In this document: positions 54,617 through 63,778 of the stretch, in pieces | How positions within the stretch are numbered: position 1 is the stretch's first letter | Layout of the letters: each line of letters begins with the position of its first letter | Origin: JBBRHQ01 sp963815645 | Lineage (GTDB): Bacteria > Actinomycetota > Thermoleophilia > Solirubrobacterales > 70-9 | Assembly: GCA_963815645.1 (NCBI GenBank) | Contig: CAWFHL010000004.1 | Span: 1 to 64,000 of the forward strand | DNA length: 64,000 bases | Direction of reading: 5' to 3' | Made by a program: the position numbers and the translations under genes | Notes under the pieces: generated by a model | Database searches by the model: none | What the model was told of the DNA's origin: nothing | What the model saw: only the letters and a program-made list of their open reading frames with translations

Positions 54617-55333
54617 TCAGCGGGGCGCCCGGGAGCGGGCGAAGGCAAAGAACCCGGCGCCGAGGCGGCGCCCGAGGCGGTTCCAGGCCGGCATCTCGCT
54701 GCGCGTCTGCGATCTGAAGCCTCCGGAATCGATGCCGACCCTGGCGGCATCGGACTCTGGTGTGACGTCCGCGATCCAGGACTCCGCATCGGAGAGGGCG
54801 ACCTCGGGGTGGAACTGGACACCCCAGGCCGAATCGCCGACCCGGAAGGCCTGCAGGCAGGAGTCATTGCGCGCCAGGGCGATCGCACCGGCGGGGAGCG
54901 GGGCGGCGTAGCTGTGCCACTCGAAGGCGGTGAAGCGGGTCGGCAGGGTGCCGGTGACCGGATCCTCGGCGCCCTCCCTGGTGAGCTCGACCTCGCGCCA
55001 GCCTATCTCGGGGCGCTCGAGGCGCTCGGGCGGCGCACCCGCCGCCTCCGCCAGGAGCTGGGAGCCCAGGCAGACCCCGATCAGCGGGGTGTGATGCTCG
55101 AGCAGCTTCCGCACCAGCGCCTTCTGCTCGGTCAGCCATCCGTGGGCCTGCTCCTGGTCTGCGTGGATTGAGGCACCGAACACCATCACCGCGTCGTAGC
55201 GCTCGGGCTCCCGCGGCGGGGCATCCTGTTCGGTCGCCACCCACCAATCGAGTCGGGCTCCGGCGCTCTCCGCCTCTTGCTCCCAGACGCCGGGTCCGGC
55301 GTCCCGCTCGTATACGACCGCCAAGGCTCGCAT
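54617..55333 (-). CDS. Class I glutamine amidotransferase-like protein
   Basis: The 238-residue stand-alone GATase domain has VMVFGASIHADQEQ, the nucleophile LIGVCLGSQLLAEAAG (Cys ~92) and the His-Glu of WGVQFHPEVALSD (~172). The fold matches GMP-synthase-type amidotransferases, many of which, when free-standing, act on gamma-glutamyl compounds. It converges on the amine-utilisation operon with only 16 bases between the stops, so it may hydrolyse a related gamma-glutamyl amide, but that is a guess. Start is ATG 55333. A short A/T-rich patch (~55386-55435) upstream may hold its promoter. Confidence 0.82.
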   Translation of the reverse strand: MRALAVVYERDAGPGVWEQEAESAGARLDWWVATEQDAPPREPERYDAVMVFGASIHADQEQAHGWLTEQKALVRKLLEHHTPLIGVCLGSQLLAEAAGAPPERLERPEIGWREVELTREGAEDPVTGTLPTRFTAFEWHSYAAPLPAGAIALARNDSCLQAFRVGDSAWGVQFHPEVALSDAESWIADVTPESDAARVGIDSGGFRSQTRSEMPAWNRLGRRLGAGFFAFARSRAPR

Positions 55334-55462
55334 CGGTTGCAGCCTAGCCAGCCCCGGGGCTCCGTTCCGATGGCTCTCGTCTCTCCCTTATGCCGATAAG
55401 CATTATTGAGATTGACATAAATATCTTGCCCAGCAAGCGGCACATGATGGAGCGCATCTTCA

Positions 55463-56446
55463 TCATCTAGGAGCACCCTCCGCCGGCGCCCGGTAGGTGT
55501 TCCAGTAGAGCGCCGGACCAGAGCCGAACCGACCCCGGCGGTTCAACTCCAGCAGGGCGGCCGCAGCCTTCGCCGTGTAGACAGGCTCCAGGGTTACCCG
55601 GTCGTCGGCGAAGACCGCGGTCGCCTCCGCTCCGGCGGCCGTCGCATGCCCGTACCCCGCTCCGAGCCAGTCGGTGTGCAGGTCGAGCTCGGAGGAGCGC
55701 AGCGGCACCGCGGGCGGGGCATGGCCGAGCGAGTGGCGGCGGATCAGCGCCTCGGTGCGGCGCGCCAGCCGGGCGACGCCGGCGGCGCTCAGCGGCGTCA
55801 GATCGTTGACCAGGATGCAGGCGAGGCGCGACCGAAGTCCGGCAAGCTTCATCCCCAGAAGAAGGCCCGCGGCGGTGCCACCGCTGCCCAGGGCGACGAT
55901 CACGTGCGAGGGCTCGGGTAACTCGCCCTCGGCCACCTGAAGCCCGAGCTCGAGCCCCGCCTCCACGTAGCCGAGACAGCCCAAGGGGGTCGAGCCTCCC
56001 GGGAGTATCAGGTATGGCGGGCGGAGGCCCGGCCCGGTGCGGGTCGCCATCAGGGCGGCGGTGAGGGCTACAGCCCGAAGCCTGCCGCCCGCGAAGCGCA
56101 GCTCAGCGCCGCTGGCTCGCAGCCTACGAAGCTGGGCGCGGACGTGATCGTCGAGGGGTTGGGGCACGAGAACGAGGACCGCATCGAGCCCGAGATCTCG
56201 GCAGTAGAGAGCTGTCGCCAGCCCATGGTTGGTGCCGATCGCTCCGGCGGTGATCACGGTTCGCCGCCGTCGGCGCCTGGCGTCACCGAGCAGCCATTCG
56301 AGCTTTCGCGCCTTGTTTCCCGCGTAGCGGCCGTAGACCCCGTCGTCCTTGAGCCAGACCATCGCCTCCCCCAGCGATGAGATGGCGGCGAGCGGGCGGA
56401 CCGGGGTGGGGGCCGACGACCCCAGCGACAGCCGCTCGAGGTCCAA
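55463..56446 (-). CDS. PLP-dependent D-cysteine desulfhydrase / ACC deaminase-like enzyme
   Basis: The 327-residue fold type II PLP enzyme has a PLP Lys in GRYAGNKARKLEWLLGDA (~residue 44). The cofactor phosphate-binding glycines are in VIVALGSGGTAAGLLLG, with TAGAIGTNHGLATALYC earlier. The family includes D-cysteine desulfhydrase and 1-aminocyclopropane-1-carboxylate deaminase, which cannot be separated safely here. The only conventional start is TTG 56446; codons before it stay open back to a stop near 56490 without ATG or GTG. It is divergent from the riboswitch-controlled M23 gene. Confidence 0.78.
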   Translation of the reverse strand: MDLERLSLGSSAPTPVRPLAAISSLGEAMVWLKDDGVYGRYAGNKARKLEWLLGDARRRRRRTVITAGAIGTNHGLATALYCRDLGLDAVLVLVPQPLDDHVRAQLRRLRASGAELRFAGGRLRAVALTAALMATRTGPGLRPPYLILPGGSTPLGCLGYVEAGLELGLQVAEGELPEPSHVIVALGSGGTAAGLLLGMKLAGLRSRLACILVNDLTPLSAAGVARLARRTEALIRRHSLGHAPPAVPLRSSELDLHTDWLGAGYGHATAAGAEATAVFADDRVTLEPVYTAKAAAALLELNRRGRFGSGPALYWNTYRAPAEGAPR

Positions 56447-56591
56447 CTCGACGGCGGGGGTGGAGGAGAGGAAGGCGATGTCCGTCTCTTACATGAACAC
56501 GGCGTTCGGCGAGGCTGGTCGGAGCAATGTGAGCAGATGCCAATCTTGCATTAGCCGGAGACTTACGTATACTCACGCCGCGAGACACGCC

Positions 56592-56722
56592 TAATCCCTC
56601 CCGGACGCCGGGCGGGAGCGGGGGACCCAAAGGAGACCTCTGAGTCTCCGGGGGCGAATCGGATCAACCGGTCCGTAGCGCAGCTCTTTCAGCGCGAGCC
56701 CGACAGCTAACCCCGCAGGCTC
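56592..56722 (+). promoter_or_regulatory. Cyclic di-AMP riboswitch (ydaO-yuaA class)
   Basis: The leader of the M23 peptidase gene contains the conserved blocks of the ydaO motif in order: GGGGGACCCAAAGGAG, then a GGGGGCGAATC block, then GTAGCGC...CTCTTTC, and finally CCCGACAGCTAACCCCGCAGGC at ~56699-56720. The 5' CCTCCC-containing segment and the purine-rich sequence after GCAGGC can close the outer stem. Actinobacterial ydaO riboswitches typically precede cell-wall peptidases and resuscitation factors and repress them on binding c-di-AMP. This one ends about 20 bases before the GTG. Confidence 0.9.
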
Positions 56723-56741
56723 GAGAAAGAGAGGCCCGTCC

Positions 56742-57572
56742 GTGTCCCCCCATACCCGCTTCCTCCTTGCCGTAACGGCCGGCTGTGTCGTGGCTCTCCT
56801 GCTGCCCGCGGCGGCTCTCGCGGCGAGCGCCTCATCCGGTGGTGTGCGGGCGCCCGCCAAGCCGAAGGTCGACGACGTCGTCTGCATCAGCCGCTGCGTC
56901 TCCGGGCACCAGGCGACCCCGGGCGCCACGGTCAAGGTGAAGGGGGCATTTCTCGACCGGGTCGCCAAGGTCGTCTTCCGCGGCAAGGACGGGCCGCTCC
57001 GCGCCGCCTACAAGTCCCGTGATCTGAAGCGGGCCAAGGCGGTCGTCCCGAAGGGCGCAATCGACAGCAGGCCCTACGTGATCGACAGCCGCGGCAATGC
57101 CTCCAACCGCTCCAGCCGCAAGCTGGAGATCCTTCCCCCGAGCGCGATCCCCGAGGAGGTCTTCCCGGTCCGTGGCTGGCACAGCTACGGCAGCGCGGGA
57201 TCCCGCTTCGGCGCGGCGCGAAGCGGCCACACCCACCAGGGCCAGGACATCGCCGCGTCCTGCGGGACGAAGTTGGTCTCGGTCCGCAAGGCGCGGGTTC
57301 GCTACCTCGCCTATGAGGGCGCCGCCGGCAACTATGTCGTCCTCCACAACATCGGAACCCACACCGATTTCGTCTACATGCATCTGATCAAGCCGGCCGC
57401 GGTGCGGCCCGGGCAGGTAATCAGCGCCGGACAGAAGGTCGGCTACGTCGGGCAGACGGGCGACGCGACCGGCTGTCACCTTCATTTCGAGTTCTGGCGG
57501 GGGATCTGGTACGGAGGCGGTCACCCGGTCGACCCGCTGCACTTCCTCAAAGTCCTCGACCGCCACAGCTGA
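56742..57572 (+). CDS. Secreted M23 (LytM-type) peptidase
   Basis: The 276-residue exported Zn-metallopeptidase is expected to cleave peptidoglycan cross-bridges. A signal peptide (~1-28) is followed by a small beta domain resembling IPT/TIG (DDVVCISRCVSGHQATPGATVKVKGAFLDRVAKVVF). The LytM domain has Zn ligands in HTHQGQDIAA (HxxxD type, ~165-173) and HLHFEFW (~247-253). GTG 56742 follows GAGAGG at seven bases. The upstream ydaO riboswitch places it under c-di-AMP control, consistent with a role in cell-wall remodelling under osmotic or turgor stress. Confidence 0.9.
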   Translation: MSPHTRFLLAVTAGCVVALLLPAAALAASASSGGVRAPAKPKVDDVVCISRCVSGHQATPGATVKVKGAFLDRVAKVVFRGKDGPLRAAYKSRDLKRAKAVVPKGAIDSRPYVIDSRGNASNRSSRKLEILPPSAIPEEVFPVRGWHSYGSAGSRFGAARSGHTHQGQDIAASCGTKLVSVRKARVRYLAYEGAAGNYVVLHNIGTHTDFVYMHLIKPAAVRPGQVISAGQKVGYVGQTGDATGCHLHFEFWRGIWYGGGHPVDPLHFLKVLDRHS

Positions 57573-57614
57573 GCTCGCTGATTGAGACCGGGCGGGTCGG
57601 GCAGGTGGATATGC

Positions 57615-59255
57615 ATGCCCGGCCTTCTGCTCGGTCCCCTGCTGCGCTACGTGAGCGAGTCCGAGGCGACGGTCTGGGTCGAGACCGACGCTCCCTGCGA
57701 GGTCGAGGTGCTCGGTTTCGGCGAGCCGACCTTTACCGCCGCCGGGCACCATTACGCACTTGTCTCTATCGAAGGCCTCGAGCCGGGCCGCTCCTATCCC
57801 TACGAGGTCGCCCTCGACGGCGAGAGCCGCCTCCCCTTCACCGGCCTGCCGCAGCCTCAGATACGGACCCTCGGCGGTGACGGCCCGCTTCATCTGAGCT
57901 TCGGGTCCTGCCGGGTGGCCCTCCCGCACACAGGCCCGTACGTGAAGACCCAGGACGAGAGCAGCGAGGGCTTCGAGTACGACGCGCTGCACGTGCTCGC
58001 CGGGGAGATGTCACGTGGTGAGCGCAGCGATTGGCCAAGGGTGCTGATGCTCCTCGGCGACCAGATCTACGTCGACGAGGGCGCTCCGCAGACCCGGGAG
58101 CGGATCCGCGCCCGGCGCAGCACGGCGGAAGCGCCCGGCGAAGAGGTTCTCGACTTCGAGGAATACACCTGGCTCTACCGCGAGGCCTGGGGCGATCCGC
58201 TGATCCGTTGGCTGCTGGCGACGGTCTCCACCTCGATGGTCTGGGACGACCACGACATGAGCGATGATTGGAACATCTCCCGCTCCTGGCTCGAGGAGAT
58301 GAGGGAGAAGTCCTGGTGGCACCAGCGCGCGGTGGCCGGGATCATGAGTTACTGGATCTACCAGCACCTGGGCAACCTCTCACCGAGCGAGCTTTCCGCA
58401 AACGAGCTTTACCAGAGCGTCCGCGGTGACGGCAATGCCACCACGAAATTGCAGAAGTTCGCCGAAGGAATCGACTCCGAGGCCCACGGCACTCGCTGGA
58501 GCTTCTGCCGCGACCTGGGCCAGGGCACCCGGGCGATCTTCATGGACTCGCGAGCAGGCAGGGTCCTCAGGGAGGACAGGCGCCTGATGGTCGACGACGA
58601 CGAGTGGGGTTGGATCGTCGAGCACGCCGGCTCCGGAGTCGACCACCTGCTAATCGCGACCACGATCCCCTTCCTCCTCTCGCCGGGGCTGCATCACCTC
58701 GAAGCCTGGAGTGAGCGGGTTTGCGACGGAGCTTGGGGGTCGGCGGCTGCCCGGGCCTGCGAGAAGATCCGCCGCGCCGTCGATTTCGACCACTGGGCCT
58801 CTTTCGGGGACTCCTTCCAGAAGCTCCGAGAGCTGATCGTCGAGATTGGCTCCGGCGCCCGCGGCGAGCCGCCGGCGTCGATCGTGATCCTCTCGGGCGA
58901 CGTCCACCACGCCTACCTCGCCGAGGTTGCCTTCCCGTCCGGGACCGGGATGCAAAGCGCCGTCTACCAGGCCGTGTGTTCGCCCTACCGCAACCCTCTT
59001 TCCGCGCGCGAGCGCCGCGTGATCAGGAGCGGCTTCTCGCGTCCCTTCACCGCCGCGACGCGGGCCCTGGCGCGATCCGCCGGGGCACCCAAGGCGGGAA
59101 TCGGGTGGAGACTGACCGAAGGGCCCGACTTCGACAATCAGGTGGCCAGCCTGAGGGTCGAAGGCAAGGGCAACGTTATGCGGCTTGACAAGACCGTCGC
59201 GGGCGAGGAGGACGAGCGCCGACTCGAATGTGTGTTCGAGCAGAGGATCGCCTGA
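57615..59255 (+). CDS. PhoD-like metallophosphatase / alkaline phosphatase D family protein
   Basis: The 546-residue protein has an N-terminal fibronectin-like domain (RYVSESEATVWVETD...) and a metallophosphatase core: LSFGSCRVALPHT (metal Cys region), MLLGDQIYVDEG, MVWDDHDMSDDWN and VILSGDVHHAYLAEV. These are the PhoD-type Asp/Asn/His metal ligands. No signal peptide is visible at ATG 57615, which I chose because AGGTGG lies upstream and because the family sequence begins there. A cytosolic or unconventional location is therefore suggested. It probably hydrolyses phosphodiesters or monoesters; the substrate is unknown. It follows the M23 gene in the same direction after ~40 bases. Confidence 0.82.
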   Translation: MPGLLLGPLLRYVSESEATVWVETDAPCEVEVLGFGEPTFTAAGHHYALVSIEGLEPGRSYPYEVALDGESRLPFTGLPQPQIRTLGGDGPLHLSFGSCRVALPHTGPYVKTQDESSEGFEYDALHVLAGEMSRGERSDWPRVLMLLGDQIYVDEGAPQTRERIRARRSTAEAPGEEVLDFEEYTWLYREAWGDPLIRWLLATVSTSMVWDDHDMSDDWNISRSWLEEMREKSWWHQRAVAGIMSYWIYQHLGNLSPSELSANELYQSVRGDGNATTKLQKFAEGIDSEAHGTRWSFCRDLGQGTRAIFMDSRAGRVLREDRRLMVDDDEWGWIVEHAGSGVDHLLIATTIPFLLSPGLHHLEAWSERVCDGAWGSAAARACEKIRRAVDFDHWASFGDSFQKLRELIVEIGSGARGEPPASIVILSGDVHHAYLAEVAFPSGTGMQSAVYQAVCSPYRNPLSARERRVIRSGFSRPFTAATRALARSAGAPKAGIGWRLTEGPDFDNQVASLRVEGKGNVMRLDKTVAGEEDERRLECVFEQRIA

Positions 59256-59284
59256 CGCCGTGTTGCGGCGATGATCGCGCGCCG

Positions 59285-59730
59285 ATGCACGTGACCGCAA
59301 AGGCGGACTACGCGGTGCGCGCCGCGATCGAGCTGGCGGCCGCGCCGACCGGGCCTGATGACGGGCGAGGCGATCGCCAACGCGCAGGAGATCCCGCTGC
59401 CCTTCCTGGAGAAGATCCTCGCCGAGCTGCGCCAGGCCGGGACTGGTGCGAAGCCAGCGTGGGGTGGGGGGCGGTTCCGAGCTGGCCCGGCCGGCCGAGG
59501 AGATCACCCTGGGGGAGGTGATCCGCGCGGTCGACGGTCCCCTGGCCAGCGTCCGCTCCGAGCCCCCGGAGGAGCTCTGCCTACGCCGGCACGGCGGTTC
59601 CCGCTGCGCGACGTCTGGCTCGCCCTGCGGGTCAACCTGCGCGCGGTGCTCGACGCGGTGACGCTCGCGGACGTGGTCGCCGGGGAGCTGCCCGAGGAGA
59701 TCACCGCCGCTGCTGGGATAGCTCGCGAGG
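59285..59730 (+). pseudogene. Rrf2-family transcriptional regulator, multiply frameshifted
   Basis: ATG 59285 opens MHVTAKADYAVRAAIELAAA, the standard Rrf2 start. The next family segments, GEAIANAQEIPLPFLEKILAELRQAG (winged helix), then RSQRGVGGGSELARPAEEITLGEVIRAVDGPLASVR, and finally LRDVWLALRVNLRAVLDAVTLADV, are each in a different frame. Breaks lie near 59350, 59440 and 59590. The end is approximate. Rrf2 proteins include the sulfur regulators CymR and IscR. Convergence with a sulfate transporter suggests, but does not show, a role in sulfur control. The density of indels matches the neighbouring transporter genes. Confidence 0.7.
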
Positions 59731-59739
59731 GTGGTGGGT

Positions 59740-59774
59740 GGGCGGGGCGCCACCCGGCAAGGAGCGCCCCGCCC
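59740..59774. terminator. GC-rich hairpin between convergent Rrf2 and cysA genes
   Basis: GGGCGGGGCGC (59740-59750) and GCGCCCCGCCC (59764-59774) form a perfect 11-bp stem with a 13-base loop, ten bases from the cysA stop. It can serve both strands. Confidence 0.7.
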
Positions 59775-59784
59775 CGTCACCCCT

Positions 59785-60768
59785 TCAGACGGCGGCTGGT
59801 ACTTCTGCCTTGCCGTTGAAGACCTTTGCCTGGCGAGGCCGGACGTGGACGATCTGGCCCTCGCGTAGCTCGATCTCCTCGATCTCGGCTCTGGTCAGCT
59901 GGGCCCAGATCTCCTCGCCGTCGCCGAGCACGAACTCGGCCCGGATCTCGAAGCCGAGCGGGACGATCCGCTCGACCATCGCCTCCTCGGTGCCGTCGTC
60001 CGGGTGCGCGCAGGACGTCCATGTCGTGCGGGCCGGACGAGGTGCCCGCCGATCCGGTTGACCTCGCCGACGAAGCCCATCACCCACTCGTTGGCGGGGT
60101 GCTCGTAGAGATCGGAGGCGTTGCCGCTCTGCTCGACCCGGCCTTCGTTCATCACCACGAGCTGCTCGGCGACGTCCATCGCCTCCTCCTGGTCGTGGGT
60201 GACGAAGATCGTGGTCACGTGAACCTCCTCGTGAAGCCGGCGCAGCCAGGTGCGTAGGTCCTTGCGGACCTTGGCGTCGAGGGCGCCGAAGGGCTCATCG
60301 AGGAGGAGGACCTGGGGTTCGACCGCGAGCGCCCGGGCCAGCGCCATCCGCTGGCGCTGGCCGCCGGAGAGCTGCGATGGGTAGCGCTCGGCGAGACCTT
60401 CGAGCTGGACGAGCCGAAGCAGCTCGTGTACCCGGGCGTCTATCTGGGCCTTCGACCACTTGCGGATCTTCAATCCGAAGCCGACGTTGCCGAACACGGT
60501 CATGTGCTTGAAGGCGGCGTAGTGCTGGAAGACGAAGCCGACGTCGCGCTTCTGCGGCGGGCGCGAGGTGGCGTCCTCGCCGTTGATCAGCACCCGCCCG
60601 CGGTCGAGCGTCTCGAGCCCGGCGATCGCCCGCAGCAGCGTCGACTTGCCGCTGCCGCTGGGCCCGAGCAGCGCGGTCAGCGAGCCGTCGGGGACGTCGA
60701 TCGAGACATCGTCGAGCGCCCTGAAGTCACCGAACCTCTTGGCATGCAGCTTCGACTGTGATTCCCAT
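59785..60768 (-). CDS. cysA: Sulfate/thiosulfate ABC transporter ATP-binding protein, frameshifted
   Basis: From ATG 60768 the frame breaks after MGITVEA. The family sequence LHAKRFGDFRALDDVSIDVP...LLGPSGSGKSTLL (Walker A) then follows in another frame. The section LINGEDATSRPPQKRDVGFVFQHYAAFKHMTVFGNVGFGL, LSGGQRQRMALARALAVEPQVLLLDEPFGALDA (signature and Walker B) and FVTHDQEEAMDVAEQLVVM is continuous. The C-terminal TOBE-like domain shifts again near 60050, ending IVHVRPRQAKVFNGKAEV at 59785. It would energise sulfate import. Start and stop fit the family length, and the three breaks are probably indels. Its start overlaps the cysW stop. Confidence 0.85.
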
Positions 60769-61575
60769 CAGGCATCGTCCTTTCGCTTCAGGAGGTTCAT
60801 CAGCAGCAGGGTCGAGAGGGCCAGCACGGCGAGCAGGATCGAGGCGCCGTAGGCGCCCGCGAGGTTGAACTGCTCGAACTGCTTGGCGACGTAGAGCGGC
60901 AGCGTCTGGGTCTGGCCGGAGATCGAGCCGGAGACGATCGTCACCGCGCCGAACTCGCCCAGGACCCGCGCGGTGGTCAGCACGACCCCGTAGGCGACGC
61001 CCCAGCGGATCGCCGGCAGGGTGACCCGCCAGAAGGTCTGCCAGGCATTGGCGCCGAGGGTCGAGGCGGCCTGCTCCTGCTCGGTGCCGATCTCCTGGAG
61101 CACCGGGACGACCTCGCGGACGACGAAGGGCAGCGAGACGAAGACGCTGGCCAGGACCATCCCCGGCACCGAGAAGAGGATCTTGATCCCGGCGTTTGCC
61201 AGGGTCGGCCCGAACCAGCCGTCGGTCGCCGTAGAGCAGGAAGAGGGAGAGGCCGATCACGACCGGGGAGATCGCGAAGGGCAGGTTGATGATCCCGTCG
61301 ATCACCGGGTTGCCCTTCCAGCGATGGCGGACCAGGAGCAGCGCGCAGCCGACCCCGAAGATCGTGTTCAGCGGGACCGCGATCGCGACCATGATCAGGG
61401 TGAGCTTCAGCGCGTGGAGCCCGTCGGGGGAGGTGATCGCGTCGAGCGGGGGGCCGATCCCGTCCTCGAAGGTCTTGAAGAAGATCATCACCAGCGGCGC
61501 CAGCAGCAGCAGGGTCAGGTAGCCGAGGGCGAGGCCGCGAAGGGTCCAGCGGGTGGCGGTGGAGCTACCGGTCAC
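60768..61575 (-). CDS. cysW: Sulfate ABC transporter permease CysW, one frameshift
   Basis: Starts at GTG 61575. The first half contains the family helices WTLRGLALGYLTLLLLAPLVMIFFKTFEDG and IDGIINLPFAISPVVIGLSLFLLYG. Near 61230 the frame changes, and the rest continues as WFGPTLA...SVPGMVLASVFVSLPFVVREVVPVLQEIGTEQEQAASTLGA, the conserved EAA coupling loop, and ARVLGEFGAVTIVSGSI to the stop at 60768. About six transmembrane helices are expected. With CysT it forms the sulfate pore. The GTGA overlap with cysT and the one-base overlap with cysA show tight coupling. Confidence 0.85.
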
Positions 61576-62482
61576 CGGCTGTCCTCCTCGGGACGCGCGT
61601 AGTCCTCGCCGCTGAGCGGCATCACGGTCGGGCCCGAGCCGTCACCTCGCTCGTGCCTCCGGCTGCCCCAGCGCTGGGCCAGCGTGACTCCGGCCAGCAG
61701 GAGAAGCGAGGCTCCGAGCAGGACCACCGAGACGGCGGCGGCGCCGGAGACGTTGCCGGACTCGATCTGGCTGCGGATGAAGACCGAGGAGACCTCGGTC
61801 TTGAAGGGGATGTTCCCTGAGATCAGGACCAGCGAGCCGAACTCGCCCGAGCGCCCGGGCGAAGGCGAGGGCGATCCCGGCGCAGAGGCCGGGGAGGAGG
61901 TTGGGGAAGATGATCCGGCGGAACACGGTGAAGCCTCCGGCGCCGAGCGAGGCGGCGGCTTCCTCCATGTCGCGGTCGAGCTCGAGCAGCAGCGGCTGCA
62001 CGGCCCGCACCACGAACGGCAGGGTGACGAAGAGCAGCGCCATCACCACAGCCGTCTGGGTGAAGGCGATGTCGACCCCGATCGGGCTGGTGGCCCCGTA
62101 GAGGGCGATCAGGGTGAGGCCGGCGACGATCGTCGGCAGCGCGAAGGGGAGATCGATGACCGCGTTGACGATCGCCTTGCCGGGGAACTCGTCGCGGACC
62201 AGGACCCAGGCGATGATCGTCCCGAAGACGCGCGTTGATGACGACGACGATCAGCGAGGCGATCACCGTCAGCTTCAGGGCGGCGACCGACTGGGCGCCG
62301 CTGACGGCGTCCCAGAAGGAGCCGAGTCCGCCCTTCAGCGACTGGTCGACGACCGCGGCCAGCGGCAGCAGCACGATCACGCTCAGGTAGAGCGCGACCG
62401 TGCCGCGGCCGAGGCCGGCGCCGACCCCGGGCAGGCGGATCCCTGCCCGGGGCGCTGGAGCTGTCGCCGTGCGTGCCTCCAT
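61572..62482 (-). CDS. cysT: Sulfate ABC transporter permease CysT, frameshifted
   Basis: ATG 62482 opens a ~300-residue permease. The helix LYLSVIVLLPLAAVVDQSLKGG is followed, after a break near 62230, by WVLVRDEFPGKAIVNAVIDLPFALPTIVAGLTLIALYG and LLFVTLPFVVRAVQPLLLELDRDMEEAAASLGAGG, the EAA coupling loop. A second break near 61855 precedes the last helices and the acidic tail ending ARPEEDSR at 61572. It pairs with CysW. The gene begins two bases after the Sbp stop, so the order sbp-cysT-cysW-cysA is canonical. Confidence 0.85.
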
Positions 62483-62484
62483 GC

Positions 62485-63538
62485 TCAGCCGGCGGTGGAG
62501 ACTCCGAGTCCGCTCCTCGATCTTCGCCACCGAGCCGGTGGTCTCGTCGAAGAACTCGTCGTTGACCTTGTCCCAGCCGCCGAACTTGTCGATCGTGAAC
62601 AGGCCCTTCGGCGTCGGGAACTTCTTCTTGTCGACCAGCGCCGGGTTGACGGGGCGGTAGCCGTTCTCGGCCCAGACCTTCTGGCCGGCATCCGACCAGA
62701 TGTAGTCGAGGAAATCCTGCGCCGCCGGCGGCGCGTCCTTGGTCACCGCGATCGGGGTCTGGATCAGGATCGTGTCGTCGGGGATGACGTAGTCGACGTC
62801 CTCGCCCGTCCTTCTGCGCCGTGATCGCCTCGTTCTCGTAGGAGAGGAGGACGTCGCCCTCGCCCTGGGTGAAGGCGGCGAGAGCGTCGCGGCCGCTACC
62901 CGGGCTGGACCGCGGTCTTCCCGAGCACGGCCTTGACCGCGTCGAGCGCCTGCGGCGGGCGACTTGCCCTCGCTCGATCTGCGAGCCGTAGATCGCCATG
63001 ATGTTCCAGCGCGCCGACCCGGAGCTGAACGGGTTCGGGGTGACCACGCTGACGTCCTTGTTGATCAGGTCGTCGAACGTCTTGATCCCATCCGGGTTGC
63101 CCTTGCGGACGACGAAGACGACGACCGAGTTCTCGGCGATCCCCTTGTACTTCTGCTTGTCCCAGTTCTTGTCGACGACTCCGGCGTCGACGAGGCGGCT
63201 CATGTCGCCGGCCTGAGAGAAGTGGACGAGCGAGGCGGGCTGGCCGGCTTCGACCGCACGGCTCTGGTCGCCGGAGGCGCCGAAGGAGTTGCTGAAGCTG
63301 ACGCCCGCGCCGGCCGAGGTCTTGTTGAAGCCGGGCTCGAGGCCCTCCTCGTAGACGGTCTCCGGGGTCGAGTAGCCGACGACGTCGACCTTGCCGCCGC
63401 CGGCGGAATCGCCCCGGTCGTCGATCGTCGCTGCTGCCGCACCGGCGAGGACTCCTCCGAGCCCGATGGCGAGGGCGGTGGCGGCGGCCGCGACATCCGG
63501 CCCGGCGCCATCGCCCGCTTGGGCGAGCATTCGGTCAT
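62485..63538 (-). CDS. sbp: Periplasmic sulfate-binding protein, multiply frameshifted
   Basis: The best start is ATG 63538, preceded by AAAGGAAA. It reads MTECSPKRAMAPGRMSR and, after a frame change near 63485, the hydrophobic ATALAIGLGGVLAGAAAA core of an export signal. The mature protein has VDVVGYSTPETVYEEGLEPGF, LVHFSQAGDMSRLVDAGVVDKNW, VVFVVRKGNPDGIKTFDDLI and TPNPFSSGSARWNIMAIYG, all sulfate-binding-protein blocks. Further breaks near 62945, 62895, 62805 and 62515 precede the end, GVSTAG at 62485. It delivers sulfate to CysTWA. The conserved pieces argue for a real gene with sequence errors. Confidence 0.85.
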
Positions 63539-63778
63539 CGTAGATGTTTCCTTTCTTTCTTGATTCTTTTAGTCTATATTACGTTTCGGCCGGGCAAGGT
63601 AGCAGAGACCGAGGCGTAATGCTGATCGAGTCGGTAAACAAGCGTCCGAAGTGGCTCGCGCCGCGAACCGCGCTACCGAGTCCCGTTGCCCAGGCGGTCA
63701 GCCGGCTGATAGCGTTCCGCCGGCAGGGACAACCCCGGCGGCGCGTTTAGGCCGGGATCACCACGGAGGCACCAGGGA
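63539..63778. other. Divergent control region, A/T-rich near sbp
   Basis: The segment 63540-63590 is the most A/T-rich in the window (runs such as TTTCTTTCTTGATTCTTTTAG) and lies directly upstream of sbp on the minus strand, so it probably contains the sulfate operon promoter. A 43-codon Arg-rich frame from ATG 63619, with GAGG five bases upstream, ends at 63750. It has no recognisable features and is not called as a gene. Confidence 0.45.

Noticed and set aside
55386..55435. A/T-rich patch with TTGACA on the plus strand
   Set aside because: A plus-strand promoter there would transcribe antisense into the PLP enzyme gene. A minus-strand promoter for the GATase is possible, but no clear -10/-35 pair was found.
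63619..63750. 43-codon Arg-rich frame upstream of the last gene
   Set aside because: A weak GAGG precedes it, but it has no recognisable feature and lies in a likely promoter region.
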